From contig NZ_CP030060.1 in assembly GCF_015291745.1 (NCBI RefSeq), positions 62,001 to 126,000 on the forward strand: a stretch of DNA of 64,000 bases. Direction: 5' to 3'. The translations under genes were made by a program, and so were the position numbers. Source of the stretch: Bradyrhizobium sp. CCBAU 53351. Lineage in GTDB: Bacteria; Pseudomonadota; Alphaproteobacteria; Rhizobiales; Xanthobacteraceae. This document shows, in pieces, positions 27,794 to 37,128 of this stretch. Positions within the stretch are counted from its first letter, which is position 1. Each line of letters begins with the position of its first letter. The notes beneath the pieces were generated by a model. It was given only the letters and a program-made list of their open reading frames with translations. It had not been told where the DNA came from and did not search any database.

Positions 27794-27966
27794 TATTGCA
27801 ATGCGCTGCGAAACCGGCTTTGAATGCGATTGCCGAATCGAGGCGCCGAACAGGCGTTTGGGCCAGCACCTGCCGGAAAGGGGATCACTCCCTGCCGCCG
27901 AAAAGCAGGTGCCGACGCAGTTGGACGTCCTGAGACGTTCTGCAAGGCTTGGTGACGGGGGGCCTG

Positions 27967-29403
27967 ATGACGAAGAACTACATCGCCGGTGAATGGATTG
28001 CGGCAGCCAAGGCAGTCGCGAACATCAACCCGTCTGATACTCGCGACATCGTAGGCGAGTACGCCCAAGCCTCTGTAGAAGAGGCGAAGCGTGCGATCGA
28101 TGCGGCCCATGGCGCCTTTCCGGCTTGGGCGCGTTCGACGATCCAGAGCCGCCACGACGTTCTGAAAGCCGTGGGTGACGAGATATTGGCCCGCAAGGAC
28201 GAACTCGGACGCCTGCTCTCACGTGAGGAAGGAAAGACCTTGCCGGAGGGGATCGGCGAGGTCGCTCGCGCCGGCCAGATCTTCCATTTCTTCGCGGGTG
28301 AGTGCCTGAGGCTGAGCGGCGAGAAGCTGCTCTCCGTGCGAGCCGGCATAGACGTTGAGATGTCCCGCGAGCCGCTCGGCGATCACGCCATGGAATTTTC
28401 CTATGGCCATTCCGGCCTGGAAGATCGCCCCGGCACTGGCCTATGGCAACTCCGTCGTGTTCAAGCCTGCAGAACTGGTCCCCGCCTCGGCAAACGCCCT
28501 TTGCGACATCATTGCGCGCGCCGGCGTTCCCCCCGGCGTCTTCAACCTCGTCATGGGGAGCGGCTCGGTCGTGGGCGAAACAATGCTCGCCAGTACGAAG
28601 GTGGCCGCGATCTCCTTCACCGGCTCGTTGTCGACCGGCCGGCGCATTGCCCAAACCTGCATTTCTGCCGATCCCATGAAGAAGATGCAGTTGGAGATGG
28701 GGGGCAAGAATCCAATGGTGGTGCTCGACGACGCCGACCTAAAGGTGGCCGTCGAATGCGCGATCAACAGCGCCTTCTTTTCGACCGGCCAGCGCTGCAC
28801 GGCCTCATCTCGCCTCATCGTGACAGATGGCATTTACGACGCCTTCCTGGCAGCTATCACGGAAAGGATGGATGCGCTGGTCGTGGATGACGCCTGCAAG
28901 CCAGGAACGCAGATTGGGCCGGTGGTTGATCAGAAGCAGCTGGAGCAAGACTTGATGTACATCCGCCTCGGCCAGGACGAGGGGGCCAAGCTCGTCGCTG
29001 GGGGCGAGCTATTGAAACGCGATGCGCCCGGTTTCTACTTGTCGCCCGCGCTGTTTGCAGAAGTCGACAATCGGATGCGGGTCGCGCGCGAAGAAATTTT
29101 CGGCCCGTGGCAGCACTGATCCGGGCGCGAAATTATGACGAGGCCCTTGAGATCGCCAACGACACCCCATTCGGACTATCTTCCGGAATCTGCACCACAA
29201 GTCTGAACTATGCCAGCCATTTCAAGCGCAACGCGGAGGCTGGCATGGTGATGGTCAACCTGCCGACGGCGGGCGTCGACTATCACGTGCCCTTCGGCGG
29301 CCGCAAAGGTTCGTCCTATGGATCACGTGAGCAAGGGCGCTACGCTGCAGAGTTCTATGCGACTGTGAAGACAGCCTATGCGTTTGATGGAGGTCCACCA
29401 TGA
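27967..29403 (+). pseudogene. Aldehyde dehydrogenase with two frameshifts
   Basis: NAD(P)-dependent aldehyde dehydrogenase, close in pattern to succinate- or alpha-ketoglutarate-semialdehyde dehydrogenases. N-terminal frame: MTKNYIAGEWIAAAKAVANI up to SREPLG near 28378, where a short deletion shifts the frame and removes a few residues before ITPWNFPMAIPAWKIAPALA. The middle part keeps LEMGGKNP (catalytic Glu) and FFSTGQRCTAS (catalytic Cys). At about 29103 a G is missing in EEIFGPVAAL, shifting the frame again to the normal C-terminus VPFGGRKGSSYGSREQGRYA. The enzyme cannot be made as read. Confidence 0.85.
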
Positions 29404-29452
29404 GCGTGATGGCGGCCGCCTGAAAGCGCCCGAGTTGAACAGTTCTGCACGT

Positions 29453-30808
29453 TCAGATGATTGACATGCTGGCTTCGTTGCCGACTTCGAGCGAAGCTGC
29501 GACCTGGCGGAGCGCCCATTCGAGATCTTCGATGTTTTCGGGAACGCCGATCGATATCCTCAGCCCCGAGATCAAGGAGGGATCAACCACGAGCGCCGAG
29601 GGCGGCGTTGTGATGACGCCCCGTTGCAATGAACGGGCTGCCACCTGTTGAGCAATGTCGCTTGGCAGGTCCATCCAGATGTGAAAGCTGGCCGGATGAT
29701 CTGCACGTATATGCGGCCGGAGGATTTGGGAGGCAAGCTTCACGCGCTTCTTCGCCTCCTGGACCAGAGACTGCTTCACGCGCGCGGCTGTTCCCGTGCG
29801 GATCCATTCGGATACGATGAAGGTTGAAATCGGCGAGGCCATCCAGCAGGTCGCGCGCATAGATTGATGAATCTGCGAAAGATAAGGCTCGGGCGCGACG
29901 AGCATTCCGATGCGCAGACCCGGCGCCAGGCACTTCGACAGCGTATTGACATAGAAGGTCCGCTCCGGCGCCAATGAGGCGAGCGGCTCGCTGGTCTCGT
30001 CCAGGAAGCCGTATGCGTCATCTTCGATGATCAGGATGTCCCGCTTACGCGCGATCCGCACGATCTCTCGCCGGCGTGCCGCGCTCATGATTCTCGCGGT
30101 TGGGCTCTGGATGGTGGGAATAGCAAAAAGCACCCGCGCTGCCCCGCTTGCCGCCGCTTTGTCGAAAGCGCCCGGCAGCAATCCTTCGCCATCCATCGGC
30201 AGCCCGATAAGGTCGAGCTTTGCGAAATGAGCATAGGACTTCATGCCGTGATAAGTGCCGGCCTCGACGAAGACTTTGTCACCAGGCTGGCAGATCGAGC
30301 TGAAGGTCAGCGCTATCCCGTGCTGTGCTCCATTCGTAATAACGAGGTTGTCCGGATTGGCTTCGAAGCCCGATTGACGAAATAGGCCGGCGAGCTGGGC
30401 CCGGTGTTCGGCAACACCAGAGTGGGAGAGGTATCCCACGTAGTCGGAGATGTCAGCCGTTGGAAACGTAGATGGGCTCTCAGCTAGCACCTTGGGCAGT
30501 AACGCCGGCCCTGGGATGTTGAGGCTGAGATCGACAACCTTGCCACCGGACGCAGGGGTCGGCCTCTGTGACGCGACAAACGTCCCGCGGCCGACGTGCC
30601 CCAGAAGCAGGCCGCGCCGTTGACCTTCTGCATAGGCCTTGATGACCGTTCCGACGCTGAGGCCGATCTCCTCTGCCAAATCACGCTGGGTAGGCAGCCT
30701 TGTTCCTGCCGCAAGAGTTCCTGCCGCGATGTCGTGTTCGATGGCCTCGACGAGCCGGACGAACAGGGGAGCGGTGCCAGCCCGCAGGTGAGGGTGCCAT
30801 TTCTGCAT
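29453..30808 (-). CDS. MocR-type regulator (GntR HTH fused to aminotransferase domain)
   Basis: Transcription factor of 451 residues. Residues 10-80 are a GntR winged helix (AAGTRLPTQRDLAEEIGLSV). The rest is a fold-type I aminotransferase domain with SPTARIMSAARRREIVRIAR, IIEDDAYGFLDE and YVNTLSKCLAPGLRIGMLVA, so the PLP lysine is present. Members usually sense PLP-bound amino compounds rather than act as enzymes. It is transcribed leftward, next to the GguC-like gene; TATC-type half-sites occur in the short gap upstream. It is the likeliest reader of the palindromic operators, though unproven. Confidence 0.88.
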   Translation of the reverse strand: MQKWHPHLRAGTAPLFVRLVEAIEHDIAAGTLAAGTRLPTQRDLAEEIGLSVGTVIKAYAEGQRRGLLLGHVGRGTFVASQRPTPASGGKVVDLSLNIPGPALLPKVLAESPSTFPTADISDYVGYLSHSGVAEHRAQLAGLFRQSGFEANPDNLVITNGAQHGIALTFSSICQPGDKVFVEAGTYHGMKSYAHFAKLDLIGLPMDGEGLLPGAFDKAAASGAARVLFAIPTIQSPTARIMSAARRREIVRIARKRDILIIEDDAYGFLDETSEPLASLAPERTFYVNTLSKCLAPGLRIGMLVAPEPYLSQIHQSMRATCWMASPISTFIVSEWIRTGTAARVKQSLVQEAKKRVKLASQILRPHIRADHPASFHIWMDLPSDIAQQVAARSLQRGVITTPPSALVVDPSLISGLRISIGVPENIEDLEWALRQVAASLEVGNEASMSII

Positions 30809-30818
30809 TTTGATTGCT

Positions 30819-30851
30819 TATCTCAGAATACCGCGCTTTCGCTATCCCAAT
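30819..30851. promoter_or_regulatory. Half-site pair upstream of the MocR gene
   Basis: TATCTCA at 30819-30825 and TATCCCAAT at 30843-30851, in direct orientation 24 bp apart, match the half-sites of the palindromic operators at 27773, 32039 and 35533. Located 11-43 bp before the MocR start codon, they would allow autoregulation. Confidence 0.45.
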
Positions 30852-30872
30852 TTTTGGTCCACCAGATCAAGC

Positions 30873-31874
30873 TCATAGCGGCCGCACCCTCACGATCTCT
30901 GTTTGCTTTTCCTCGATGAGCGAGTTGCGCAATGGCCGCCCGAAAGCCGGAGATTCGATCTCGAAAGCGTCACCGCCGCGCAGCTTGACGCCGGCCGAAA
31001 AGCTTAAGGCGCTCGCGCCGAAGAAATAGACGTGGACGTCGCCGGGCCGACGAAACGCGCGGTATTTGAAGTGATGGTGCTCAAGATTCTCAATGGAATG
31101 AGACATGTTGTTCTCGCCCGAGATAAAGCTTCCGGACCAGATCGCTTCGCCAGCTCGCAAGACGCGGACCGTTCCGGATACCTCGTCCGGAAGATCGCCC
31201 ACGAGGAGTTCGGGACCATAGGTGCACTGGCGCAGCTTTGAATGAGCAAGGTAGAGGTAGTTTCGCTGCTCCATCACATGATCGGAGTATTCGTTGCCGA
31301 GGCAGAAGCCGACACGCAGTACGTCGCCTCCCTCGCCAATGACGTAAAGCCCTACAATTTCGGCCTCCTCGCCCCCGTCTTCAGCATAGGACGGCAACGT
31401 GAGGGGTTGCTCAGGTGCGACTGCCCAGGAGCCATCACCCTTATAGGCCCACTCTGGCTGGACCCCGATGGATCCCGGCGGAGGCTTTCCACCGTCCAGG
31501 CCAAGCTTGAACATCCGCATTGAATCGGAAAGTTCGCCTGCGGCCAATTTCGCGTGCATGGCGTCGCGCGACTCGGCGCTACCGAGGTGCGTAAGTCCAG
31601 TCACCGCGATCATGCAACGCGAAGGATCAGCGTGGTCGAGAGGCGGCAACAGCCGCTTCTCGCGGATGATCGCATCGTAATCGACCTTCTCTCCGAAGCC
31701 GCACCTTTGGACGCATTCGGCAAGCGATAGCCGGGAGCGGGCTGCCTCCAAGGCTAATTCGCGTACACTTGTCCGATTGTTCACGAGCACAGGGACCCCG
31801 TCGCCCGCCTGGAGCGCAGCGACATGACGAGAACCGTTCAGAGATACAAATTGGATGAGGCGCACGAGATCCAT
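30873..31874 (-). CDS. GguC/AraD1-like protein, fumarylacetoacetate hydrolase superfamily
   Basis: About 333 residues. The opening MDLVRLIQFVSLNGSRHVA and the core VQPEWAYKGDG, EEAEIVGLYVIGEGGDVLRV and LGNEYSDHVMEQRN fit the GguC family. Some members are 2-keto-3-deoxy-sugar-acid dehydratases producing alpha-ketoglutarate semialdehyde, which an aldehyde dehydrogenase then oxidises. The acidic metal ligands are in EEAE and GNEYSD. An ATG at 31922 is also available but adds 16 residues unlike the family. The broken aldehyde dehydrogenase at 27967 would be the logical next step. Confidence 0.78.
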   Translation of the reverse strand: MDLVRLIQFVSLNGSRHVAALQAGDGVPVLVNNRTSVRELALEAARSRLSLAECVQRCGFGEKVDYDAIIREKRLLPPLDHADPSRCMIAVTGLTHLGSAESRDAMHAKLAAGELSDSMRMFKLGLDGGKPPPGSIGVQPEWAYKGDGSWAVAPEQPLTLPSYAEDGGEEAEIVGLYVIGEGGDVLRVGFCLGNEYSDHVMEQRNYLYLAHSKLRQCTYGPELLVGDLPDEVSGTVRVLRAGEAIWSGSFISGENNMSHSIENLEHHHFKYRAFRRPGDVHVYFFGASALSFSAGVKLRGGDAFEIESPAFGRPLRNSLIEEKQTEIVRVRPL

Positions 31875-32738
31875 TCCAGGTGAGAGCCAGCCGCGCTGAT
31901 TGCGGCAAAGCCAGACTGACATTCAAATTGAGATAGGTCAATGTGCTTGGCTAATCGGGGGTGCCAATATTTCATGAGCGATTTCAGTCGTATAGATGTA
32001 TCAATCCTTCAGCTAGAATGATGGCTACCAGATTGATATATCCTAATTGTATTTGAGATAGTCTATTGCTTGACATTGGCCCGTCATTGTGATGGTCTCG
32101 CTCGATATTGGGCTAGTGCACAGAGATGCCGGCCGTCATGGGAGACGAAGCGGTGGAGGCGATTTACTGGTTTCATGGGAGGAGCGGCTGGGCTGGCGAT
32201 ATTGCAGTCCATGCCAAGCTTCTCGCCAGCCCGCGCCCTTTACAACCATCCCTCTCGCGCTCGCGCGAGCCCCTTTGTCTTTCCGCGCAAGTCCTTGTGA
32301 TCCAAGCGGCGGCCCCGAGACGATCTCATCATTCACCTTTTCCAGGTCAGTTCGGCTTACGTAAGCAGATACTCGATCAGCTCGCATCGTTTGCGCGGAA
32401 AAGTAGGAAACGTTCGCCTCGCCAAGCCGAGCGGACGTCTCAGCGCGGAGGAGTTTGTCCGCCTGCCTTGAATCGAAAAACTTAAGCGTCCCGCAGAAGG
32501 GCGCATTGCTACAGGAGGGACCATGGAGTTGGGACATAAGCCCGCCCGCGGGCTGTTACACAGACGATTGGAATGAAGGAAGCCCGATCAGCTGCCTTCG
32601 ATCGCGCCAGCGTCCATTTACGGGCGTGCCGCCAGAAATCTCAGCGCCTTGAGCAGGCCAACAAGCGACAGGCCGGCGCGCATTCGCGCTTGCCGCGCAA
32701 GGCTTAAGCAGTCTTACCCAATGAGCGGAAGCAGACCC
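31875..32738. other. Long divergent intergenic region
   Basis: Contains the operator at 32039 and a short candidate frame of 17 codons at 32524-32577 (MELGHKPARGLLHRRLE) with AGGAGGG directly before its ATG. The short frame may be a leader peptide or the start of a lost gene. TTAAGCA and TTACCCA at 32704 and 32714 resemble the paired boxes but sit too close to the transporter start to act as an ordinary promoter. Confidence 0.4.
32039..32060. promoter_or_regulatory. Palindromic operator (22 bp)
   Basis: TATCCTAAT, 4 bp, then TTTGAGATA. The half-sites match those at 27773 and 35533 with one extra central base. A further ATTGATA at 32032 overlaps it. Located between the divergent GguC-like gene and the transporter gene. 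Confidence 0.5.
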
Positions 32739-34061
32739 ATGCAAACAATGGCCCAACCTTCTATCGATTTCATTCAGCCCGAGAAGCAAGTTGCAACGAG
32801 ATCAATGACTATTGGTCTGGGCGGAGGCGTCGCGCTGGAGTGGTATGACTGGCAAGTCTACGGCTTCATGGCGGCTTTTCTATCTCCCCACTTCTTCCCT
32901 TCAAATGACCCGGTCGTTTCGCTGCTGGGAGCATTTGCCGTATTTGGAGCCGGATTCATTGCGCGGCCTCTGGGAGCGGCTTTGCTTGGTCCTATCGCAG
33001 ATCGCATCAGCCATAAACGCGTCATGATGATCGCTGTTACGGTCATGGCGCTATCTTCGTTCCTGATTGCGATCTTGCCGGCTCATAAGGACATCGGGAC
33101 CCTTGCCACTGCAGCGCTGGTCATTCTTCGACTGATGCAAGGGCTTGCCACTGGCGCAGAGGCGGGCGTCGCCAATGCAATCGCCATCGAGTTGGCACCA
33201 CCAGGTGAGGAGGGGCGGTATCTCGGCTTGATCAACGGTACATTCATCATGTTGGGTTCGATCGGAGCAAGCCTCGTCGCTTTTCTGGTGAGCGCGGCCG
33301 TCGCCCCCGAGGTCATGCGCGAGTGGGCTTGGCGAGTGCCGTTTGCGGTCGGAGGCCTGCTTGGCGTCCTCATCTTCTTCCTGCGCCAAGCAATCCCGGA
33401 AACATTGATCGCCCGCGCTATGCATCATGACGAGATGTCGCGCGTTCAGAAAACCACCGGCGGCGTTTGGAAGGCGCTCTGGAATGTGCGACTGTCGCTT
33501 CTGGCCGTGATTTTGGTGATCGGCTCGGTGCAGCTCGCCAACTACACGTACAACGTGGGCCTGCCCAACATCGCCAATGGTGTTTTCAAGGAAAACAGCA
33601 CGTGGGTGTACGGCATCCTGACCCTCATGGGATTTTGCTGGATGGTCTTTTCACCTGCCATCGGTGCGTTTGCAGACAAGATAAAGCCCTCGCGCGCGTT
33701 CATCTTGATGCGCCTTCTGCTCATCCCAGCATTCTTCCTGACGCTGCTCTATTCACACCAAAGCCTTCTGACCTACGCCATGGTGATGCTGGTTGGCGGG
33801 GCCATGGTGGGCTGCAATATGGCTCTCTACAACTTCATAGCCACAACCTTGATGCCGCGCACAGTGAGAACGACAGGCGTCGCCCTTGGTTACGCAATCG
33901 GTGTGACAATTTTCGGCGGTACCACGCCCTACCTGCTGGTATGGTTGCAACGCGAGGACATGGCATGGATGTTCCCAATCTACGGGTCGCTCGTCGCTTT
34001 GCTCAGCGTGGTCGTATATCAGATCGCTAAAAAGCGCGGCTGCATCTATGTAGGCGAGTGA
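32739..34061 (+). CDS. MFS transporter, metabolite:H+ symporter type
   Basis: About 440 residues, twelve predicted membrane segments. The N-terminal block GGGVALEWYDWQVYGFMAAF and the loop DRISHKRVMMIAVTVMALSS are the pattern of the proton-coupled sugar-acid, osmolyte and dicarboxylate carriers (ProP/KgtP-like); RLMQGLATGAEAG is the second conserved block. The start at 32739 has GGAAG upstream; ATGs at 32721 and 32748 are alternatives. In this setting it probably imports a uronate- or sugar-acid-type compound. It is convergent with the glucuronyl hydrolase gene. Confidence 0.85.
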   Translation: MQTMAQPSIDFIQPEKQVATRSMTIGLGGGVALEWYDWQVYGFMAAFLSPHFFPSNDPVVSLLGAFAVFGAGFIARPLGAALLGPIADRISHKRVMMIAVTVMALSSFLIAILPAHKDIGTLATAALVILRLMQGLATGAEAGVANAIAIELAPPGEEGRYLGLINGTFIMLGSIGASLVAFLVSAAVAPEVMREWAWRVPFAVGGLLGVLIFFLRQAIPETLIARAMHHDEMSRVQKTTGGVWKALWNVRLSLLAVILVIGSVQLANYTYNVGLPNIANGVFKENSTWVYGILTLMGFCWMVFSPAIGAFADKIKPSRAFILMRLLLIPAFFLTLLYSHQSLLTYAMVMLVGGAMVGCNMALYNFIATTLMPRTVRTTGVALGYAIGVTIFGGTTPYLLVWLQREDMAWMFPIYGSLVALLSVVVYQIAKKRGCIYVGE

Positions 34062-34254
34062 TAACAGTCTTGTTAGGGCACTCCAGAGAGGTCCGGCCGA
34101 TCGGCGGCTCCCCTCTGGAAAGGCAATGGTCTCAGTGGAACAGCGGCTGAACAAGAAACCCTTGATCTCTCCAGCCGTCAAATGCGCCCCTAGGTCCGTT
34201 CCAAGCCGCTTTAAGGATTTCGGCCGGGGTAACGCGAGAGTGACACAGAGAGCG

Positions 34255-34282
34255 CTCGCCGCTGGCCTTCGCCAGCAGCGAG
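34255..34282. terminator. Bidirectional hairpin between convergent genes
   Basis: CTCGCCGCTGGC pairs with GCCAGCAGCGAG (one mismatch) around a CTTC loop. It lies between the stop of the rightward transporter and the stop of the leftward hydrolase; TTTTA follows on the + strand a few bases later. Confidence 0.6.
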
Positions 34283-34289
34283 TGCCATT

Positions 34290-35441
34290 TTAGATTTCTT
34301 CAGGCCGCAACCTGCCGGTTAGCAAATGAAGCGCCTCGAACAAGTAGTAGCTACCAAAGATCAATTCGGCATTACTGACGTAGTCCTCGGCTCTCGAATC
34401 CCCGCGCTTGTTGAAGCATCCTTCCACCAGCATGCCGGCTGGACGGCTATCGTTCTTATGAACCGGAGTGAGATATCGTTCGACCAGCGCCAAAGCGGTG
34501 CGTTCTCCGGCGCTACGGTATTGCCGCCGCTTACTGTCAGTCGGCGCAATCGAGCTCAATTTTAGAAGAGCCGATGCCATAAAAGCGGTCGCCGCAGTGT
34601 CCCGCTCGACGTTGGGCGCTTTAGGAGCGTCAAAATCCCAGTACGACACGCAATCATCTGGCACATGGGCGAGCCACCAGTCGGCCCCGTTCATGGCGGC
34701 TTGACGCCATCGCTCCTCTCCGCCGCCGGAAAAGTAGCTGATCGTCGAGCACACCACGCCCCACGCCTGTGCTCTTGCCCAAACGCTGTTCTCGCTGAAG
34801 CCCTTGTGTGTGTAGCGTCGGAGAACCTTGCCGGTCTCGGGATCGAGGGAGGAGGACTGGATGAAGGATCCGTCCTCACGCTGATGGACGGTCAGAACTT
34901 TATCCGTATGATTGGCAGCCACTTCGCGCATCGCGCGGTCGTCTAGAGTTCGAGCGGCCCAAAACAGCAGCAATGAGACGACCAAACTGTCGACGCTGCT
35001 TGCAGTGGCTCCCACGTCAGCGCCCTCCTCGGCATTCGCGCCAAGGGGCACAAGACCAAGGTGATGGTTGTAGCGTTGCTTCAGATCTCGTGCCGCCGCA
35101 AGGCCGAGCGTCCGCGCGCGGTGACTTCCGGTGAGCAGCGAACCCAGTCCGGCCCCGTAATAGAAGGTCGCAGCCTTGAACGCGGTATCGGCCGAGACGC
35201 GCGGTTCAAGACGCTCGCAACCTCGTTCTGCAAGATCTCTGAAGCGCTCGCCGCCGTTACTCCGCGAGGCAAGCCAAAGCATCCCCAGCCAATAGCCGCC
35301 GGTCCAGTCTCCGTTTGAAGTTGTCGTCCAGGTGCCGCTCTCCGGATCTGCCCAATGTGGATAGGCGTCGCCAACTTGTTGAGCTGTATTCTCGATCCGC
35401 CGCATCATACGTGCGATCGCTTCTTCCCAGTCTATGCTCAT
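34290..35441 (-). CDS. Unsaturated glucuronyl hydrolase (GH88-type)
   Basis: About 383 residues of an alpha/alpha-barrel glycosidase. It should cleave unsaturated uronic acids from oligosaccharides left by polysaccharide lyases. TSNGDWTGGYWLGMLWLA contains one of the two conserved catalytic-region Asp segments; DVGATASSVDSLV and RYTHKGFSENSVWARAQAWG are further hallmarks. No signal peptide is evident, so it works in the cytoplasm on imported oligosaccharide. AGGAG stands six bases before the ATG at 35441. The operator at 35533 lies just upstream. Confidence 0.85.
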   Translation of the reverse strand: MSIDWEEAIARMMRRIENTAQQVGDAYPHWADPESGTWTTTSNGDWTGGYWLGMLWLASRSNGGERFRDLAERGCERLEPRVSADTAFKAATFYYGAGLGSLLTGSHRARTLGLAAARDLKQRYNHHLGLVPLGANAEEGADVGATASSVDSLVVSLLLFWAARTLDDRAMREVAANHTDKVLTVHQREDGSFIQSSSLDPETGKVLRRYTHKGFSENSVWARAQAWGVVCSTISYFSGGGEERWRQAAMNGADWWLAHVPDDCVSYWDFDAPKAPNVERDTAATAFMASALLKLSSIAPTDSKRRQYRSAGERTALALVERYLTPVHKNDSRPAGMLVEGCFNKRGDSRAEDYVSNAELIFGSYYLFEALHLLTGRLRPEEI

Positions 35442-35895
35442 CAAAGCTCCTCGTGAAAATGCAGGATGGTTCCACCTGAAAGCGGGTTCTCACCATTGCT
35501 TCACTTGAGAGCTTCTCATGATTATTGCATTATATCAATCTGAAATTGGGATAGTGTATTTGCTCAACGAGGTAGGTCTTGCTACATTCAATCGGGCTCC
35601 CAGCGTGATGCCGCCAGGTCCCGAAAAGCAGCGCATGATGTTCAGCGCGGTATCAAAGTAGTCTGCGTTTGCTTGCAGGGATATTGGCGCACAGTGGAGC
35701 GCTGGCGCGCCGGCCCGAAGTTGATCTATCGATCGAGCCTTCTCAACGGTCGTCCTGGCTCGACAAACGCCGCATCCAGCCTCTGACGAGGGATTGCCGC
35801 TACGCCCAATGGGCGAGCATTCGGTAGCCCGCGTGGCGCATGTCCTTTTGCCAGGTGACTTGCTTGCCGGGTGACCTGCGCCGCGGCAGTAGTCA
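35442..35895. other. Intergenic region upstream of the hydrolase
   Basis: Contains the operator at 35533-35553. The rest, up to the reductase stop at 35896, shows no recognisable gene. Confidence 0.4.
35533..35553. promoter_or_regulatory. Palindromic operator (21 bp)
   Basis: TATCAATCT, 3 bp, then ATTGGGATA. Its reverse complement matches the site at 27773 at both half-sites and in length. It sits about 90 bp upstream of the glucuronyl hydrolase start, in AT-rich DNA. Confidence 0.6.
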
Positions 35896-37128
35896 CTAAA
35901 GAAGCTGCTTCAAGTTCAGCGCCGGATTAGCGAGCGCCTCTGCCTCGACCTTCAGTTCCCGCCTAATGATCGTCTCTGCAACTCGGATTTCCTTCGCAAC
36001 GGCGCCGAGGCTTCCAAACCCACAAGCAGCCACGAGGCGCCCGCCGTCGACAAGGGAGAATAGAAGTTGGCCCCTCGGGCCTAGGCTTCTGACGACCGGG
36101 ATTTCTCCGCCGCAGCAGAGGCCGACCATTTGCAAAGTCTCATCGTATTGGTCCGACCAGAACCAGGGGAGATCGTCATACGGACGATCCTCGCCCACCA
36201 TATTCGCCGCCGCAATCACCCCTTGCCGCTGCGCGTTGCGCCAAGCTTCCAGCCTGATCCGCTTTCCGTAAAGGCGATGTGGAAAGGAACAGCAGTCCCC
36301 CGCTGCGAATACGCGCGGATCCGATGTGGCCAGCATTTCGTCAAGCGCGATGCCGTTGTCGACAGCGAGCCCCGCCGCTTGCGCCAGTTCGACGTTGGGG
36401 GTTGCACCGACCCCCACGATCACGAGATCGGCAAGATGTCTTTGGCCCCCGGCCAGTACCACGCAGGAGCGTCCTTCACAAAGCTCGATACGTTCAACGA
36501 CTGCCGTTGTCTCGATCCGTACCCCAGAACGCTCGTGCTTGGCCCTGATCAGTTCAGCTATGCCAACTGGCACTGCCCGGGAAAGTATGCGCGATCCTGC
36601 TTCGAAGACGATGACCGAAGCGCCTCGCAAGATCGAGCTCGCAGCAACCTCGAGCCCGATAAAGCCGCCGCCGATCACAGCCATCTCGCAGCCTTGGCCG
36701 ATTAACTCGCGAAGGCGTGTGGCATCCTCATACGACCTAAGCGTTGCGACCCTTGATCCCTCAGCAATTGGCACGTTCAGGTCACGCGGACGAGCGCCAG
36801 TGGCCAAGAGGAGGCGATGATAGCCTATCTTGGCCCCATTCGAGAGAATCACCATGCTGGCCGTGCGATCAATCGAGACCACCTCACAGCCGTGGCGATA
36901 ATCGATCTTCAATTCGGAAAGCCGCTCTGACGTCACAATCGTCTTCGGCCCAGGCCTCGTCTCATCGACCAGAACTGCTTTGGAGAGAGGAGGGCGCTCA
37001 TACGGGAGACTGCTTTCGTTGCCGATCAACACCACGCTCTCTTCCCAGCCGCGCTCGCGCAGCGCCAGGGCGGCTGCCGTGCCAGCTTCGCCGGCGCCAA
37101 CAATGGCAATCGTCGAATGAGTACTCAA
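35896..37128 (-). CDS. FAD-dependent ferredoxin reductase (oxygenase-type)
   Basis: Passes electrons from NAD(P)H to the Rieske ferredoxin encoded two genes upstream. The 410-residue protein has an N-terminal FAD site IAIVGAGEAGTAAALALRE, a second nucleotide site AVIGGGFIGLEVAASSILRG and the FAD-closing VFAAGDCCSFPH, the order seen in rhodocoxin and dioxygenase reductases. The start is a TTG that overlaps the upstream stop (TTGA), with GAGGGG six bases before it. Last gene of a six-gene leftward operon. Confidence 0.88.
   Translation of the reverse strand: MSTHSTIAIVGAGEAGTAAALALRERGWEESVVLIGNESSLPYERPPLSKAVLVDETRPGPKTIVTSERLSELKIDYRHGCEVVSIDRTASMVILSNGAKIGYHRLLLATGARPRDLNVPIAEGSRVATLRSYEDATRLRELIGQGCEMAVIGGGFIGLEVAASSILRGASVIVFEAGSRILSRAVPVGIAELIRAKHERSGVRIETTAVVERIELCEGRSCVVLAGGQRHLADLVIVGVGATPNVELAQAAGLAVDNGIALDEMLATSDPRVFAAGDCCSFPHRLYGKRIRLEAWRNAQRQGVIAAANMVGEDRPYDDLPWFWSDQYDETLQMVGLCCGGEIPVVRSLGPRGQLLFSLVDGGRLVAACGFGSLGAVAKEIRVAETIIRRELKVEAEALANPALNLKQLL

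Noticed and set aside
32704-32720. Sixth TTACCCA pair before the transporter
   Set aside because: The first box is TTAAGCA and the site lies within 20 bp of the start codon, too close for the promoter geometry of the others.
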